Counted from the first letter of the stretch, positions 1 through 10,874 are shown. The stretch is DNA of 64,000 bases from Haemaphysalis longicornis (GCA_013339765.2 CM023457.1:43636144-43700143), one strand, 5' to 3'. Notes: generated by a model from the sequence alone, not told the origin. Program-made: numbers and translations.

Positions 1-463
1 TAAAATAAATGTGAGATGAAGGCGTGGGCCTGAGCGACGCCTAGCCGAGCATTGTTGGCCTAGTTGGGCAAGTGCCGCGCAACATTTGTTGTGGGGCACT
101 GGCTCGGGCAACGGGGCTGGCCCGCCTCTTTACGCGCGGCCAGCCCTGTTGACAAGAGAAATGTTAGCTTCATTTACTTATTTCTCAGCAAATCACGCAT
201 GGTTGCTTTTTGAACAAAAGCTGAGACTGCAATGAAACGTACAATCTTAGTTAAAACTATTTCATGCTGCTTTTAGTGTCCCGTTAAAGAATACTTCTGT
301 ATTGTATGCCTGCAGCCTGTGTGTGTAAAATGGGAGGACATTGTTTATTTTTGGAGAATGTTTAGTGGGTCTGTCGCCTTTTGGGCTGTTCTGAGACGTC
401 CACTCATGTGCATCAGAGTCTAACGGTGTGAGAACTCTTGCCATAAAAGGTCAGCAACAAAAT
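1..463. other. unassigned flank with two outward-facing TTAA/GGGACACT termini
   Basis: No coding region is convincing here. The motif agtgtcccgttaa ends at 287 and its near reverse complement ttaaagggacact starts at 463, so the two face away from each other across about 175 bp. TTAA next to a short GGGACACT end would suit two separate small DNA transposons, one ending at 287 and one starting at 463 and running into the gap. This is inference from the motif only. Confidence 0.3.
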
Positions 464-529
464 TAAAGGGACACTGAAGTTATTTGTAAACATTGCGGGA
501 TTACGAGCGCAAATTGTAGTCCGGAGTCC

Positions 530-629
530 NNNNNNNNNNNNNNNNNNNNNNNNNNNNNNNNNNNNNNNNNNNNNNNNNNNNNNNNNNNNNNNNNNNNNNN
601 NNNNNNNNNNNNNNNNNNNNNNNNNNNNN
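530..629. other. assembly gap of 100 N
   Basis: Exactly 100 consecutive N bases. A round value of this kind is normally an unknown-length scaffold join, so the distance across it is not known. It truncates the Gypsy element on its right. Confidence 0.98.
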
Positions 630-1133
630 TCTGACACTGGGGTTTGCCCCATCTGTCAACGGTAGACTGGGGGACTGGCTGTCAGAAATGTCTAAGTTAG
701 ACGAAGAGTATAAAAACTCTTTATGCCTCGAAGAGAGTTCAACATTTTCAAAGGAATATGGTGCCGAGCCAACCTCAATTCCTTGCGGAACGACTGTGAG
801 TTTCGAAGCGTTCCAGATCTTTCCATCACTGAGCTTAAAGGTGAAAGGTGCAACCTGAGCTTGCACTGTCAACGGCTTACTATACTTGAGAAATCCTTGC
901 TTACGGAATTTTACTTTCACGACATCTCCCACCTTTATGCGGGTCTGCTGCGCACCTTTCCTTCTGTCAAAGTACTGTTTAGCTTTATGCTGCTTCGTGA
1001 AGACCTGATTCCGAACATGAGGCAGGAAATTGTCCGATTCTGCTGCCTTTCTACGTATCCTGAAGTTGCTAATATCCACTTTGGAACGAGGCTGACGTCC
1101 ATGCAGCAAAAACGCTGGAGAAAGACCTGTCAC
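630..1133 (-). pseudogene. Gypsy integrase C-terminal region (broken)
   Basis: This is the end of pol after the integrase catalytic core. Visible features are the substrate-like LSPAFLLHGRQPRS segment, a basic stretch with KQYFDRRKGAQ, a GDVVKVKF strand and GKIWNASKL near the C-terminus. These fit the small beta-barrel that follows the catalytic core in Gypsy integrases. The tail is Ser/Pro rich and runs into the N gap. It is separated from the core upstream (on the minus strand) by a stop and about 75 bp, so it is not expressed as one protein. The remainder is hidden by the gap. Confidence 0.75.
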
Positions 1134-1209
1134 TGACTGTGGTCACTGACCCTATACGACCCAAGAAATTGTGTAATGCTTTTCGAAGCATCCTTGCCTT
1201 CAAGTCTGG

Positions 1210-2889
1210 CTACCTGTAAATGTTCTTGAGAACTCTGTTAAACCGTTCAATCTGGCCGTTAGCCTGAGGGTAATAATTCGACGAGAACACGTGGCGGATA
1301 CCTTTCTCCTTTAGATACTCTTGCATTTGTTTGGAGACAAACTGGGGTCCATTATCCGTCACTAAAACCTCAGGGAGCCCTTCCCGACTGAAAGACCAGT
1401 CCAACAACTTAATGACATCCTCAGTTGAAATGGAATTTGTGCCCAGAACCTCAGGCCACTTAGAGTAGTAATCGACTAGTGTAACAAGAAATCGGGGGTA
1501 CGACACATCTAACGGACCAACGATGTCCATTCCCAACTTTTGCCAAGGCCCTTCAGGCCATTCCACTGGCTGCAACGGAGCTACATGAGGCTTAGCAGAC
1601 TTGTCTGCCAGCTGACAAACGTGACAATGCTTTACATGTTCTTCAACATTGCGATCCATTTGAGGCCACCAGTAACGTTCTCGGAGAAGTTGTTTCGTAC
1701 GTACTATTCCTTGATGATTTTCATGTGCTAACTGGAGGAAGGTAGGTACAAGTACACAAGGGATAACTACACGGTCATCACGCATGAGTAAACCGTCCAC
1801 CACAGAACGTACATCCTTCACATGAAAATAAGCTGTTAATTCACTGTGTACTTTTTTCTTATCGGGCCAACCCTTGGACACATACTCTGCTACCTTCTGC
1901 AACGTCACATCTGCCTTCGTTGCCAGCTGCACGGTTTCTTTATCGACTACTGATGTTACTAGTGACACTATCTCTTCCTCCTTAACAAGTTCTTGACCGG
2001 TCTGAATGGGTAATCTCGATAGAGCGTCAGCCACCAGATTTTCTGACCCTTTGCAGTACTCGATGTCAAAATCGTAATACAGCAAACGAGCTGACCACCG
2101 TGAAATCCTCAAAGGTCTGCGACCTGAGTCTCCTGCGGCTAACAAAGCCACTACAGCCTGATGGTCAGTTCTAAGTGTGAACCGTCTGCCCCAAAGAAAA
2201 ATGTGCCACTTTTCACACGCGAACAAACAAGCCAGCGCTTCGCGCTCTCCCACAGAGTATTTTCTCTCAGTCTCGGACAAAGTTCTAGAAGCAAAGGCTA
2301 CTGTTTCAAGCCTACAACCATACCGCTGCTGTAGTACCGCCCCAATTCCCACATCAGATGCGTCGGTAGTAACTACTACAGGCAAGTCAGGAATAAAGAC
2401 CTTCACGACAGGAGAACAAGTGAGGTACGCTTTCAACTGATCAAAACTGCGCTGAGCATCATCAGACCAACAAAACGTCTGACCCTTCCTGAGCATGAGG
2501 CGCAGTGGTTCAACTATCTCTGCATAGTTCTTTATGAACTTGGCATAGTATCCTGCAAGACCTAAAAATGATTGTAGTGACTTTATGTCCGTAGGAGCCG
2601 GAGCATGTACTATAGCTTTTACTTTGCTTTCCAAAGGTGAGATGCCCTCAGCCGAAATCTTGTGACCCAAAAAATCAAGTTCTTTGACCGAAAACAGACA
2701 TTTGTCGTTCAACTTCATGCCACTGTTTGCTATACATGTTAAGACTTCAACCAAGCTCGCGTCATGCTCAGACTGAGTCTTTCCCCACACAAGAATATCA
2801 TCAAGATAGCAAACGACATTTTGCAATTCTTCAAGATCTAAGACATCATTTTTTAAAAAACCGCAGGCGCCGACGCCAGACCAAAACAC
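1210..2889 (-). pseudogene. Gypsy pol: RT palm, RNase H, integrase (559 codons open)
   Basis: An open frame on the minus strand. The first residues have lost phase with the upstream RT part; the methionine is not a real start. Motifs in order: YLDDILV (RT catalytic motif) near residue 30; TTDASDVGIGAVLQQ and ERKYSVGEREALA (RNase H Asp and Glu) about 175-215; RTDHQAVV (RNase H Asp); an HHCC zinc region with HENHQG and CHVCQ about 390-425; integrase core Asp in GMDIVGP, Asp in VTDNGPQF and Glu in NGQIERFNR. The frame ends in a stop just after the last catalytic residue. All catalytic residues looked for are present, so decay is by frameshift rather than by loss of active sites. Confidence 0.92.
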
Positions 2890-3932
2890 ACCCTCTTAAA
2901 CCTGAATAAGCCTTCATGAGTCACAAAGGTAGTTAAGTCCCTACTTCCCTCTTCCAGCAACAACTGATGATAAGCCGACGCTAAGTCGAGCTTAGAAAAA
3001 CAAACAGCACCATGAAACATCTGCAACAGCTCTTCAACATGCGGTAAAGGATACCCATCAATGATAATTGCCTTATTCGGTTCCCGGAGGTCCACACACA
3101 GCCGAATGTCACCGTTCTTTTTCCGGACGACGACGAGTGGCGAAACCCACTCCGAGGCGTCGACACGTTCAATGGCATCATTGTCCTCCAGGCGTCGCAG
3201 CTCGCTGGACACTAGATCACGGAGAGCAAGAGGCAATCGTCGTAGCTTAGATGCAACTGGAGTCACACCTGGCCGCCGTTGGATCTTATGCGAGACGTCT
3301 TTGACAAGACCCAACTCGCCGTTGAAGAGATGTTCGAAACCCGAGGGCACGTTCACGGGACACTGCACTACACACACCGATGCTAGTCGACACGTAAGAG
3401 ACGCACCGTCGATCTGAATACCCAATTGCTGGATGGCGTCGAGTCCCAAAAGCGATGTCCCTTTGTCTGTGACATAGAATGTGACGGAGCAAGACCGTTG
3501 CAAGACTTGAACAGGAGCTTGGAATGAGCCGCGGATGCCGATACGCTGCTTGGAAAAATTCCACAATTCGACGGAGGCGTTCGACAAGGCATGCTGTTTA
3601 CTGAAATGACGCTTGAAATCTTCGGCCGTCATCAACGACACGGATGCTCCGGTATCGACCAAGAGTTGCATGGTCACTCCACTGACTTCGGCTTGTACGG
3701 CTAAGTCCTTTCTCGGAGGATTGTTGACGCTGACTTCCGCTTGGACGACTAAGTCCTTCCTCGAAGAAGTGCTGACTGTTAAGACGGAAGATCTCGAAGA
3801 TGAGTTGATCTCCGTGGATGTTGGATGCTGTGCAGGTTCCGGTGCCGGAGCGAAGCCCGTAGCTTCCTCCGAAGAAACTCGATGCACTGGTGCCGGCTTG
3901 CGACACATCGACGCGAAATGTCCCCACTTTTG
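2853..3932 (-). pseudogene. Gypsy pol: aspartic protease and N-terminal half of RT
   Basis: The protease active site is seen as LLVDTGASVSLM. RT begins with WVSPLVVVRKKNGDIRLCVD, followed by the palm motif FSKLDLASAYHQ and FGLASAPAVF, after which a stop appears at 2853-2855. The stop sits at an A/T homopolymer (six T then six A), and the next RT part continues in another frame, so slippage or a one-base indel there is the likely break. Upstream the frame also carries the second half of a CCHC knuckle (HFASMC), whose first two cysteines lie in a different frame. Confidence 0.9.
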
Positions 3933-3999
3933 TACAAGAGTTGCAGCGCCGATTTCTGGCTGGACAATTTTGAAATGCTGAATTATGCCATATATTTCC

Positions 4000-4968
4000 T
4001 TATCGTTCGCACAACTGAAGCTTGCCTGCAAACTTCTTCGCCTGGACTGTACCGCGAAACTCTGCAGCTGACTGCGAATGGAAACGTCCATCTTGGGGGC
4101 CACCATCTGGCCTTCCCGAACCCAGTGGAATGACGTCACGGCCTCCCCGGCTGGCCAGGACATCTTGAATTCCTGTGCCGCCATCTTGAGTGCGCCGGCC
4201 TCCCCGGCGGCCCATGCCATCTTGATTCTCCACGCCGCCATCTTGAGCGCGGCGGCTTCCCCGACTGTCATCTTCCGCGACGCCACCTTCTCCTCGTCGA
4301 CCTACTGCTTGTACTTGATGATGCGAACCGAAGGCTTGATTCGCCAACGACAAAGACTCAAAACTGCGACCAATCTCTTCAGCTTTCTCCAAAGACAACA
4401 TTTCACCATGCGCGAGCAGCTTTTCTCTAACTTGGGGGTTAGACGTTCCATGAATAATTTGATCTCGGACGCGCTCCGCGTACGTCAGACCAAACTTGCA
4501 ACGTACGGCTTTCTCCTTTAGAACGGTCACGTATTCTAAAAAACTTTCCCCCTGTAATTGACGACGACTTGTGAACTCGTGTCGTTCAACAAGCGTGTTT
4601 GTAGACGCGGCGAAGAGCCTGTCAAGCTGCTCCACGAGTTGGTCGTATTTCGAAACGGCCGAAGCCGATGATGCGGTCACACTTGAGTCGGACGGGGAGT
4701 CTGTCACGTTAGGGTTGGTCACATTAGAGTCGGTCACGTTACTGGCGGCGTCCCTCCTTGCTTCCTCCTGCTCCGTCTCGGCAAAATACTTCCGTTTCCA
4801 CTCCCTACCCAAAACACTGACGAGCGCCGACGCGTGCCGTCCGTCGCTCCGCTCGCTGCCGCCAGCCGCCTCGAGATGGGCCTGAAACAATTTTTTCCAG
4901 TTATGCCACGGAATCGGAGGCGGCCCCGGCAATTCGAGGAAAACGGGCAGGTTATCGAAGAGGCCCAT
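4000..4968 (-). pseudogene. Gypsy gag (capsid region, RGG-rich 19-residue repeats)
   Basis: Starts with MGLFDNLPVFLELPGPPPIP, followed by WHNWKKLFQAHLEA, a common gag opening in this kind of Gypsy element, about 220 bp inside the LTR. The capsid part includes LFAASTNTLVERHEFTSRRQ and YAERVRDQIIHG. From about residue 230 there are degenerate 19-residue repeats built on RRxQDGG and RGG, likely RNA-binding. The frame ends at 4000 before the zinc knuckle (about 3905-3950), which is itself split between frames, so at least two indels follow the capsid. Gag would form the particle and bind element RNA. Confidence 0.85.
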
Positions 4969-5187
4969 GCTGCCAAGTAGGAAGGAGAGAGACGCAGGAG
5001 CAGAAGCAGAAGAACGAAGTAGGGCGAGGCCTAGGCGATGGTTCGACGAGCGTCAGCACAAAAGAACGCTAGGCCTCGCGACGCCAGACGCGCCAGACAG
5101 TCACACTCGAGCGAGATCAAACAACGCACTCACTTTTTCATTCTGCCGGAACCGTCGGCGATGTCGCTGTCGCAGCAGAAGAAAAGG

Positions 5188-5205
5188 ATCCCATCCTCGT
5201 CGCCG
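5188..5205 (-). promoter_or_regulatory. primer-binding site, tRNA-Ser type
   Basis: On the plus strand the site reads atcccatcctcgtcgcc then g. That matches the 3' end of tRNA-Ser (GCT type, acceptor end ...CCTCGTCG plus CCA) at 17 of 18 positions; only the last A of CCA is replaced. It lies 5 bp inside the LTR end, the usual place for priming minus-strand DNA. The tRNA match is from memory of eukaryotic tRNA-Ser sequences. Confidence 0.75.
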
Positions 5206-5210
5206 AAAGA

Positions 5211-5445
5211 TGTTGTGTCGTGGGCGACGGCGAGCGGCCTCGGCGGCGACGGGAGCGAAGGCGCAGCGCGCCGGCCCACGCACAAGCCCACAAGAAAGAG
5301 TGCGACCTCGTTGTTCCAACCCCAGACAAAGAATGATTTATTTCACATCACAAAGGCACCACCGGACACGCATACGCACGTGATTGGATCATTAGCATCA
5401 CGTGCGTCCCACCGTGACGACATCTAGTAACAACCTAATACAACA
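5211..5445 (-). repeat. Gypsy 5' LTR (235 bp)
   Basis: Bounded by TGTTGT and ACAACA, a 6-bp inverted end of TG...CA type. Placed directly outside the primer-binding site. On the minus strand it contains AATAAA (5342-5337). The partner LTR is not in the window, so no LTR-LTR divergence or target duplication can be measured. The bases outside (from 5446) form a separate perfect 8-bp palindrome. Confidence 0.82.
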
Positions 5446-5561
5446 CCGCGCACACAGTGCGCGGGTGCTCCACAGAGGGCGCCACTACGCCACAATGAAG
5501 ACCTTTTCCGGTTTTTCCCTCCTCAGAGTAGTGTGTTATCTATTGAAATAAACTTGATAAT

Positions 5562-6483
5562 ATGTTCCCCCCGTATGTAAAGATATTGCCTGCCCGAATC
5601 CTCAATGGATTGTTCGAGGACAATTTGTCCACCCCTTATTCCAATATTGTCATTGCTACCAATGCCTCCCATAGTGATGAAAAGGCTGGAGTCGGAATAT
5701 TCTCCCACTCCCTCGATAGGTGTTTTTCAGCTAAGTTACCTGATTACACTCCTGTGTTTTAGGCGGAATTGTTGGCAACTATTTTGACTTTTCGAAAACC
5801 TCGAGAATTGATTTTCACGTGTTATTCTTTCGGACTCCCTCTCTGTGTGTTCCAGATTAACATCCGAAAAATATTCTTCAATTATCCGCACATTCCGTTC
5901 ATTTGTTCCTCATCAGCTTTGTGAGGTTAGGGTAGTGTGGGTTCCAGTACGTGCAGGAATCGAGCACAATGAAGTGGCTGATCAAGTAGCCAGTATGTCT
6001 CTTGGTGGCGCTGTAATCGTGCAATGTCCAAATGATAGCTTTCTATTGGGGGCGAGATTTAAGCATTTACTAGCACTCCAGACTTATCGGCGAGACGCCC
6101 TTCTCTCTTCTAGAGGTTATAGCCTCCTTCGTCATGTATGGAAGCCGATGTTTTCTGAATCAAGTATACCCGAGGCAGCGATCACTAAACTTCGGTGTGA
6201 AATTCCACCATTATATTTTATCTTTATTAATCTTGTCTGGCTCCATCTTCGCAATGCCCTTGCTGCGACGAACTGGAGAATATAGAACATTTCTTTTTTA
6301 ATTGCTGCAGCTTCTCCCTAATGCGACGCATGCATCTGGAGGGAACCTTTAGGCACCTCCACCATGCGCTATCTAATTCCGAGGTTCTGTTACTAGGCGC
6401 TTCCGCCCTAGGAGTCTGCCACAGGGAAGTTGTGTCCGCCCTTCACTCTTGTATTGCGTCGACAGGCCGGTTATCCTGCTAGC
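5562..6483 (+). pseudogene. non-LTR retrotransposon RNase H tail
   Basis: A 5'-truncated remnant in several frames. The first part reads IVIATNASHSDEKAGVGIFS, an RNase H opening with Asn where the first catalytic Asp (TDAS) is expected. A stop follows at about 5760, just before an AELLATI segment that carries the RNase H Glu. The 5845-6285 part has VWVPVRAGIEHNEVADQVAS, the C-terminal H-x-G/N-E-x-AD signature. The tail near 6265-6310 has paired cysteines and an EHFFFNC segment, the Cys/His module that closes many I-group LINE proteins. Nothing upstream of RNase H remains. The element cannot move by itself. Confidence 0.8.
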
Positions 6484-6592
6484 CAGCTAAGCGTTCTCGT
6501 TTATTTATTTTTCGTCCTGACACTACTTTCATATAATATATTCATACACAAAAATACTTTTGAGATTTAATTAACATAGGTCACATCCTCTG

Positions 6593-7744
6593 TACCGTAA
6601 TTTCCGGTGTATAAGTCGCGTTTTATTCTGAAATTTTCGTTGGTGCGTCTTATCCACGGTGCGACTTATGTATGAAATAAATCGGGTTTGCGGCGGCTGC
6701 GCCTCGCCAGCGCACGTTGAGACACAGCTCTATGGTCTAAATGAATCCGAAGCCCACCGCTACAGCGTTTCTCATAGCCCATTGTCGCTTCGGGACGTTA
6801 AACCAAAGAATTTGCAGCTTCTTCTAGTCAAAAACAATGATGACGGCCTGCGACAACCATACGCCACTTTATGCATTGCGCAGTAACTCCAGTACAGAAT
6901 AAATTCAAAGTAACATCAAACTGCGTTGCAAAAACAAAATGCAGCTTATAAATTATTACAGACCTACACGGAAGGAGGTACACGTGCTGCTAGTTTTTTA
7001 AAATGACAGCTTGCTGATAAGTTTCGATTTTCGGGCCGCTTCTGTTCGCGTCACTTCCTTCGACCATGACACCTTTATTCGTTGATTTACAACAGCGCGC
7101 AAGAGACGCACGATGTTTGGAGAGGTGGCCAAAGGGGTCTCCGACTCTTGGGACTCCATTTCTACACAAACTGCTGTGGCCGGGCTGATATAGCCCCAAG
7201 TAATCCGGTTCGCGAGTGGTGACGATGTTGGCGAACAAGACATCAGTGAGTCGGAGGACGACAGCGATGCGCCGGCGGACACCCAGTTGAAGTTGCTGAA
7301 TTGTTTCTTTGTTAGCAAGTCAGAGGAAGAAGACTACGATGATTTAGCCTAAATGCCGTTTATTGAAAGCTCCATTTACTCGATGTAAGTACATGCCATC
7401 TGTGTGCGTCACTAAACCATTTTTGAGAAGTTCTGTCTAGAATTTGGACGGTATATGCACGTGTCTAGCCATCCCTAGGGGGATGCGTTCATAGGCGGCG
7501 GCCGCCGCAACCATGTACTTTCGCTGCACTTTTTAACGATATGATTCGTTATCAGTACCTAATTAACAAGTGCGTCTTGTATGCCAGTGCGTCTTATACA
7601 CCGGTGCGACTTATATACGTTTTTTTTCTGAAAAAACTGTCATTTTGATGGGGGTGTGACTTATACGTTTTTTTCCGGAAAAAACTCATTTTGAGGGGGT
7701 GCGACTTATACAAAGGTGCGAATTATAGACCGGAAAATACGGTA
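6593..7744. mobile_element. TIR DNA transposon, pogo/Tigger-like, non-autonomous
   Basis: The left end reads taccgtaatttccggtgtat. The right end, reverse complemented, reads taccgtattttccggtctat, with about three mismatches over 27 bp. TA at each extreme fits the TA target of the Tc1/mariner-pogo superfamily. Copies of a short gtgcgacttatac motif repeat inside the right end (about 7575-7730). Inside is a 44-codon acidic tail typical of the end of pogo/Tigger transposases. At 1.15 kb it is too short and too broken to be autonomous. The superfamily call is from ends plus that tail, not from a DDE domain. Confidence 0.72.
7221..7352 (+). pseudogene. acidic C-terminal tail of a pogo-like transposase
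   Basis: A stop-terminated frame of 43 codons rich in Asp, Glu and Ser, including SESEDDSDAPAD, a LKLLNCF segment and SEEEDYDDLA at the end. Tigger/CENP-B-like transposases commonly end in such an acidic stretch. No DNA-binding or DDE segment is recognisable upstream, where stops appear. It lies inside the TIR element 6593-7744. Confidence 0.45.
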
Positions 7745-7821
7745 GGTACGAAGCCTCTTGGGCAATTCCCGCGTGGGTATGTGTCATGAGCTGCGGCAAC
7801 TAACCTACCGACTAAGAACTA

Positions 7822-8289
7822 CCCAGTGGGCAAGTCATGGGGTTCTTAAGCCTGTCGTCGGACGGCTAGAACCTCGGTGTTCAGCGGCCGCGGTAGGAGG
7901 ACCAGGCACCTCGTCCCCACCGTCTGCTGGTTAGCCTTTACAACGTGTAGAAGTGCGGCCGCCCTCTCTCTGCCTACGCCTCTGCTTCTGACATCGCAAG
8001 GCCACTGCATCCGTGATGCCTGCAGCGCCCTACCCACGTGTGCCTCTCCGACATCAGCAATTTCTGCCCCTCGTATGACTGAACCAGCTTACATTTATAG
8101 CATTTACGGCGAGTGCTCGTATTTTCCCCTTTCCAGCTGCCGGGGCGTTTCCACTGTCTTCAAGGCAGCGTTTTATTGTGGTTTTCATGCGCTACGGCTT
8201 TTATTTCATGAATTCTTATGAATCTGTGTATTTCCGTCTTCAAACTGTTTCCCATTAGCTCGTCGTAAGTTTTCGGTAACCTAACATCA
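7822..8289 (+). repeat. LTR-like repeat, copy 1
   Basis: Closely similar to 9892-10336 over its whole length, including the blocks gggcaagtcatggg, ggacggctagaacct and gaagtgcggccgccctc. Both copies end in a similar aacctnacatca. Directly downstream (from about 8294) is tggcgtgcgcgacagg, suited to a primer-binding site, then a gag-like region, which marks this as a 5' LTR. The left edge is approximate since no clear TG start is visible. Confidence 0.7.
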
Positions 8290-8377
8290 CAAATTGGCGT
8301 GCGCGACAGGACTGTTCTTTAACACCCTGGAGAGTGAGACCCAAGCGAGCGGAAAAGATTTACGGTTAAGATTTCAA

Positions 8378-8927
8378 GATGCGGATCAAAGAATTAGAAA
8401 AACTCGTGCCGAAGGAATTAAGGCAGGATTCAAGGGAGCAGAGTTCCGCATGTGGGGTTAGGGCGAGCACGCTAAATTTAACGCACAACGGGAAGCGCAA
8501 CGACAAAGTCTGAAGGCAGGGTGCAAAGCGGAAATGCAAAGATTAGAAGCAAAGTATGAAGCAGAAAAAAAGCTAAGAAAAAGTGGATAGCCATGCTAAA
8601 CGGGCAGATAGCTGTTCTAAAATATTTACGAGGAAGGCGGCTGATGCCTCTTCGGTGGTATACCTAGTTGAAAGTCATCTCAAGGTGGACGAAATTGGCG
8701 AAGCAAACAGTGAGCGTCATCTTCCAAAGCCAGGAAAGACCGAGAGAGCACGTCATAATGCTTACGAGATGACGTTCAAAAGTGTAGCAGAATACTCCCA
8801 AATAATATTCATTGAGGAACCGAAAACCCCAATTTCACCTTCCAAAGCAAAATATTGCAGCATAAGGTTGTATGTACACCTCCTGTATTTACACCTCATG
8901 GCACTTTACTATCTGAAAACATGGTGA
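8378..8927 (+). pseudogene. Gypsy gag-like remnant
   Basis: Begins MRIKELEKLVPKELRQDSRE about 90 bp after the LTR-like repeat, then breaks at stops and frameshifts. The next 200 bp encode Lys/Glu/Arg-rich helical sequence like the coiled-coil opening of many arthropod Gypsy gags. The open part from 8583 (114 codons) is a further degenerate piece with no motif I can name. Confidence rests mainly on position after the LTR and on the charged N-terminus. Confidence 0.5.
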
Positions 8928-9891
8928 AAGAGCCGGGCACACGGGAAGCACCAAGGTGTTGTTTCGGGAAAGAAAATACGGAAAAACCAATACAAGCCTA
9001 AGAAAAGGAAGAGGCGCTCCTTTAGGAAGGGCTCGACAAACCCGAATATCCGTCAAATACAGCAGATCCATAAGCACATCAGAAGGATGTTGACCACATT
9101 ATAATTTTTTGTAGTGGAAGCAACTCAAGCCCATGGCACATGTTGAGATGCTGCGCGAGATCAGCTCCGCAGGGACACAGTATCAGCCCTGGCCTAGATA
9201 CATTAGCTTTTTGAGTGGTGAACCGACTGTTAATAGGCGCTCATCCGCTGGTTTCCACTCACGTATCTGAACATCAGGACCAAGTCGGACAGACTTCAAG
9301 AACTGTACTGAAATACCATGGTTTGCGTATGCCAAGCTGCGTAGCATACAAATCTTCATAAGCGAGAAGAGTGCCTGGTTTTCTGATAAAGCCCCGACGC
9401 CTCAACATTCACCGCCAGCTCTGTTAGAAACAGAGAAGGAAACAAGACGCGCAGAACGAATCGGCTTTACACGGCACAAAAAGATCATGGACTTTCATTG
9501 GCGAGTTTGCTAACCCCAACATCGTAAAGCGCCTACTTCAGACCGCCCTCGATTATGCCAAACCATTCCAGCTACATAAATGGACTTTTGGGCTGTGACA
9601 GCTACCCTCAAGAAATCCAGTGCTTCTCTTCGCAACTCTTATTGGATAGGTCCACATTTTCACTCTAGCTTCCAACTACCCGCGAACAGTGGTGGACATT
9701 TTCTGATATTCCGGCCGCAATACTTGTAATATTTCTCTGGAGAATATTCTAAAGAGGAGGGTAATGTGCTGAGGAACCTGTCTTGCGATCCGGCCAATGC
9801 GCTAAATAATGGTGGAAATCTTTGAGCCAGGAATCCCTGACGAGAAAGCAGTGGAGGAAGAGGAAGGTGTGCTCGGAAAGGAGTAGGAGGG
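8928..9891. other. unassigned interior between LTR-like repeats
   Basis: No open frame or motif is convincing. The last 80 bp before the second repeat are purine rich (ggaggaagaggaaggtgtgc and aaaggagtaggaggg), which could be a polypurine tract priming plus-strand synthesis directly before a 3' LTR. Confidence 0.4.
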
Positions 9892-10336
9892 CCCAGCGGG
9901 CAAGTCATGGGTTTCCTAAGCCTGTCATAGGACGGCTAGAACCTGGGTGTTCTGGGGCCTTCCCTGGTGAGCCTTTACAACGTGCAGAAGTGCGGCCGCC
10001 CTCCCTTCGCCTTCGCCTCTGCTGCTGACATCGCAACGCCGCTGCCTCCGTCATGCCTCCAGCGCCTTTCCCTCATGTGCTCCTCCGACATCAGTAATTT
10101 CTGCACCTAGTGAGACTCAGCAAACTTTAAATTACAACATTTACTGCTACTACTTGTATTTCTTCTATTCTCCCCTTTCCTGCGGCCCGGACGTTTCCAG
10201 TATCTTCTATGTCAGCGCTTTATTGTGGCTTTCACGGTATAGGTCTATCCTTTGATGAATTTCTATAAATATGTGTGTTTCCCTCTTCAACCGGTTTTCT
10301 AATACCTCATCTTGAGTCTTCAGTAACCTCACATCA
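9892..10336 (+). repeat. LTR-like repeat, copy 2
   Basis: Direct repeat of 7822-8289. It is preceded by a purine-rich tract, as a 3' LTR should be. Yet it is followed within about 20 bp by RNase H coding remnants of a Gypsy pol, which is not where pol belongs. Either a deleted LTR-gag-LTR element inserted into the pol of another Gypsy copy, or two related elements recombined. Confidence 0.7.
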
Positions 10337-10339
10337 AAC

Positions 10340-10858
10340 CCAGAAAAAGAGACTAAGATCGCATCGGACGCTTCTCAAAACGGCCTAAGGTCGGCTCTCC
10401 TGCAGTGGTGCAGGGAAACACGGAAACCGGTCGCCTATGCCTCGCGAGTACGGACGGATAGCCAGAAAAGGTGCTCTCAAATTAAAAAACAAGCAGTCGT
10501 GGTAGTATTTACGTACAAAAGTTCCACCATTTCGCGTACGGGCCCACGATTATCCTGGAAACTGATCGGCACTCATTGATAGCAATATCGCAAAACGCCA
10601 TTGGCGAAATGCCGCACGGCTGCAGAGTTTCATCATTCGGCTGTTGAAATGTGATTTCCAACTCCAGTTCAGATCAAGGAAAACTCTGGGGCTGGCGGAT
10701 ATGCTTTCACAGGCTGGAGTCAGCAGACCTCAGAGGGACGAAGAGAACGAAAACGTGCAAGTCCATGCAGTAAGAGTCGTTTCACCGCTCGTCAGCGAGG
10801 CGAATCTAGCGCGTTCACGCCCCAAACGAGCAAACACATTCACCTCATTTTCATCATG
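10340..10858 (+). pseudogene. Gypsy RNase H remnant
   Basis: In changing frames this encodes SDASQNGLRSALLQ (RNase H first Asp region), PVAYASR, a degenerate ETDRHSLIAI-like segment (RNase H Asp), and a LRLLKC/ADMLSQA segment that normally links RNase H to integrase. Multiple stops and shifts are present. It is cut off by the SINE at 10875. Confidence 0.7.
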
Positions 10859-10874
10859 AAAGCCTTAAGGAATA

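Larger units (their letters stand above)
630..5445 (-). mobile_element. Ty3/Gypsy LTR retrotransposon, minus strand, 3' end lost in gap
   Basis: Read on the minus strand the order is LTR (5445-5211), primer site, leader, gag, protease, reverse transcriptase, RNase H, integrase, ending at the gap. Protease-RT-RH-IN is the Ty3/Gypsy order. Only the 5' LTR is visible. The bases left of the gap do not match it, so the 3' LTR lies in the gap or was lost. Frameshifts at about 4010, 3930 and 2855-2889 and a stop near 1210 make this copy inactive. The tRNA-Ser-like primer site recalls mag-type Gypsy elements, an assignment from memory of the family. Confidence 0.9.

Noticed and set aside
5101..5427. 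Arg-rich frames around the Gypsy leader and LTR
   Set aside because: They overlap primer site and LTR, which explain the sequence; no protein motif.
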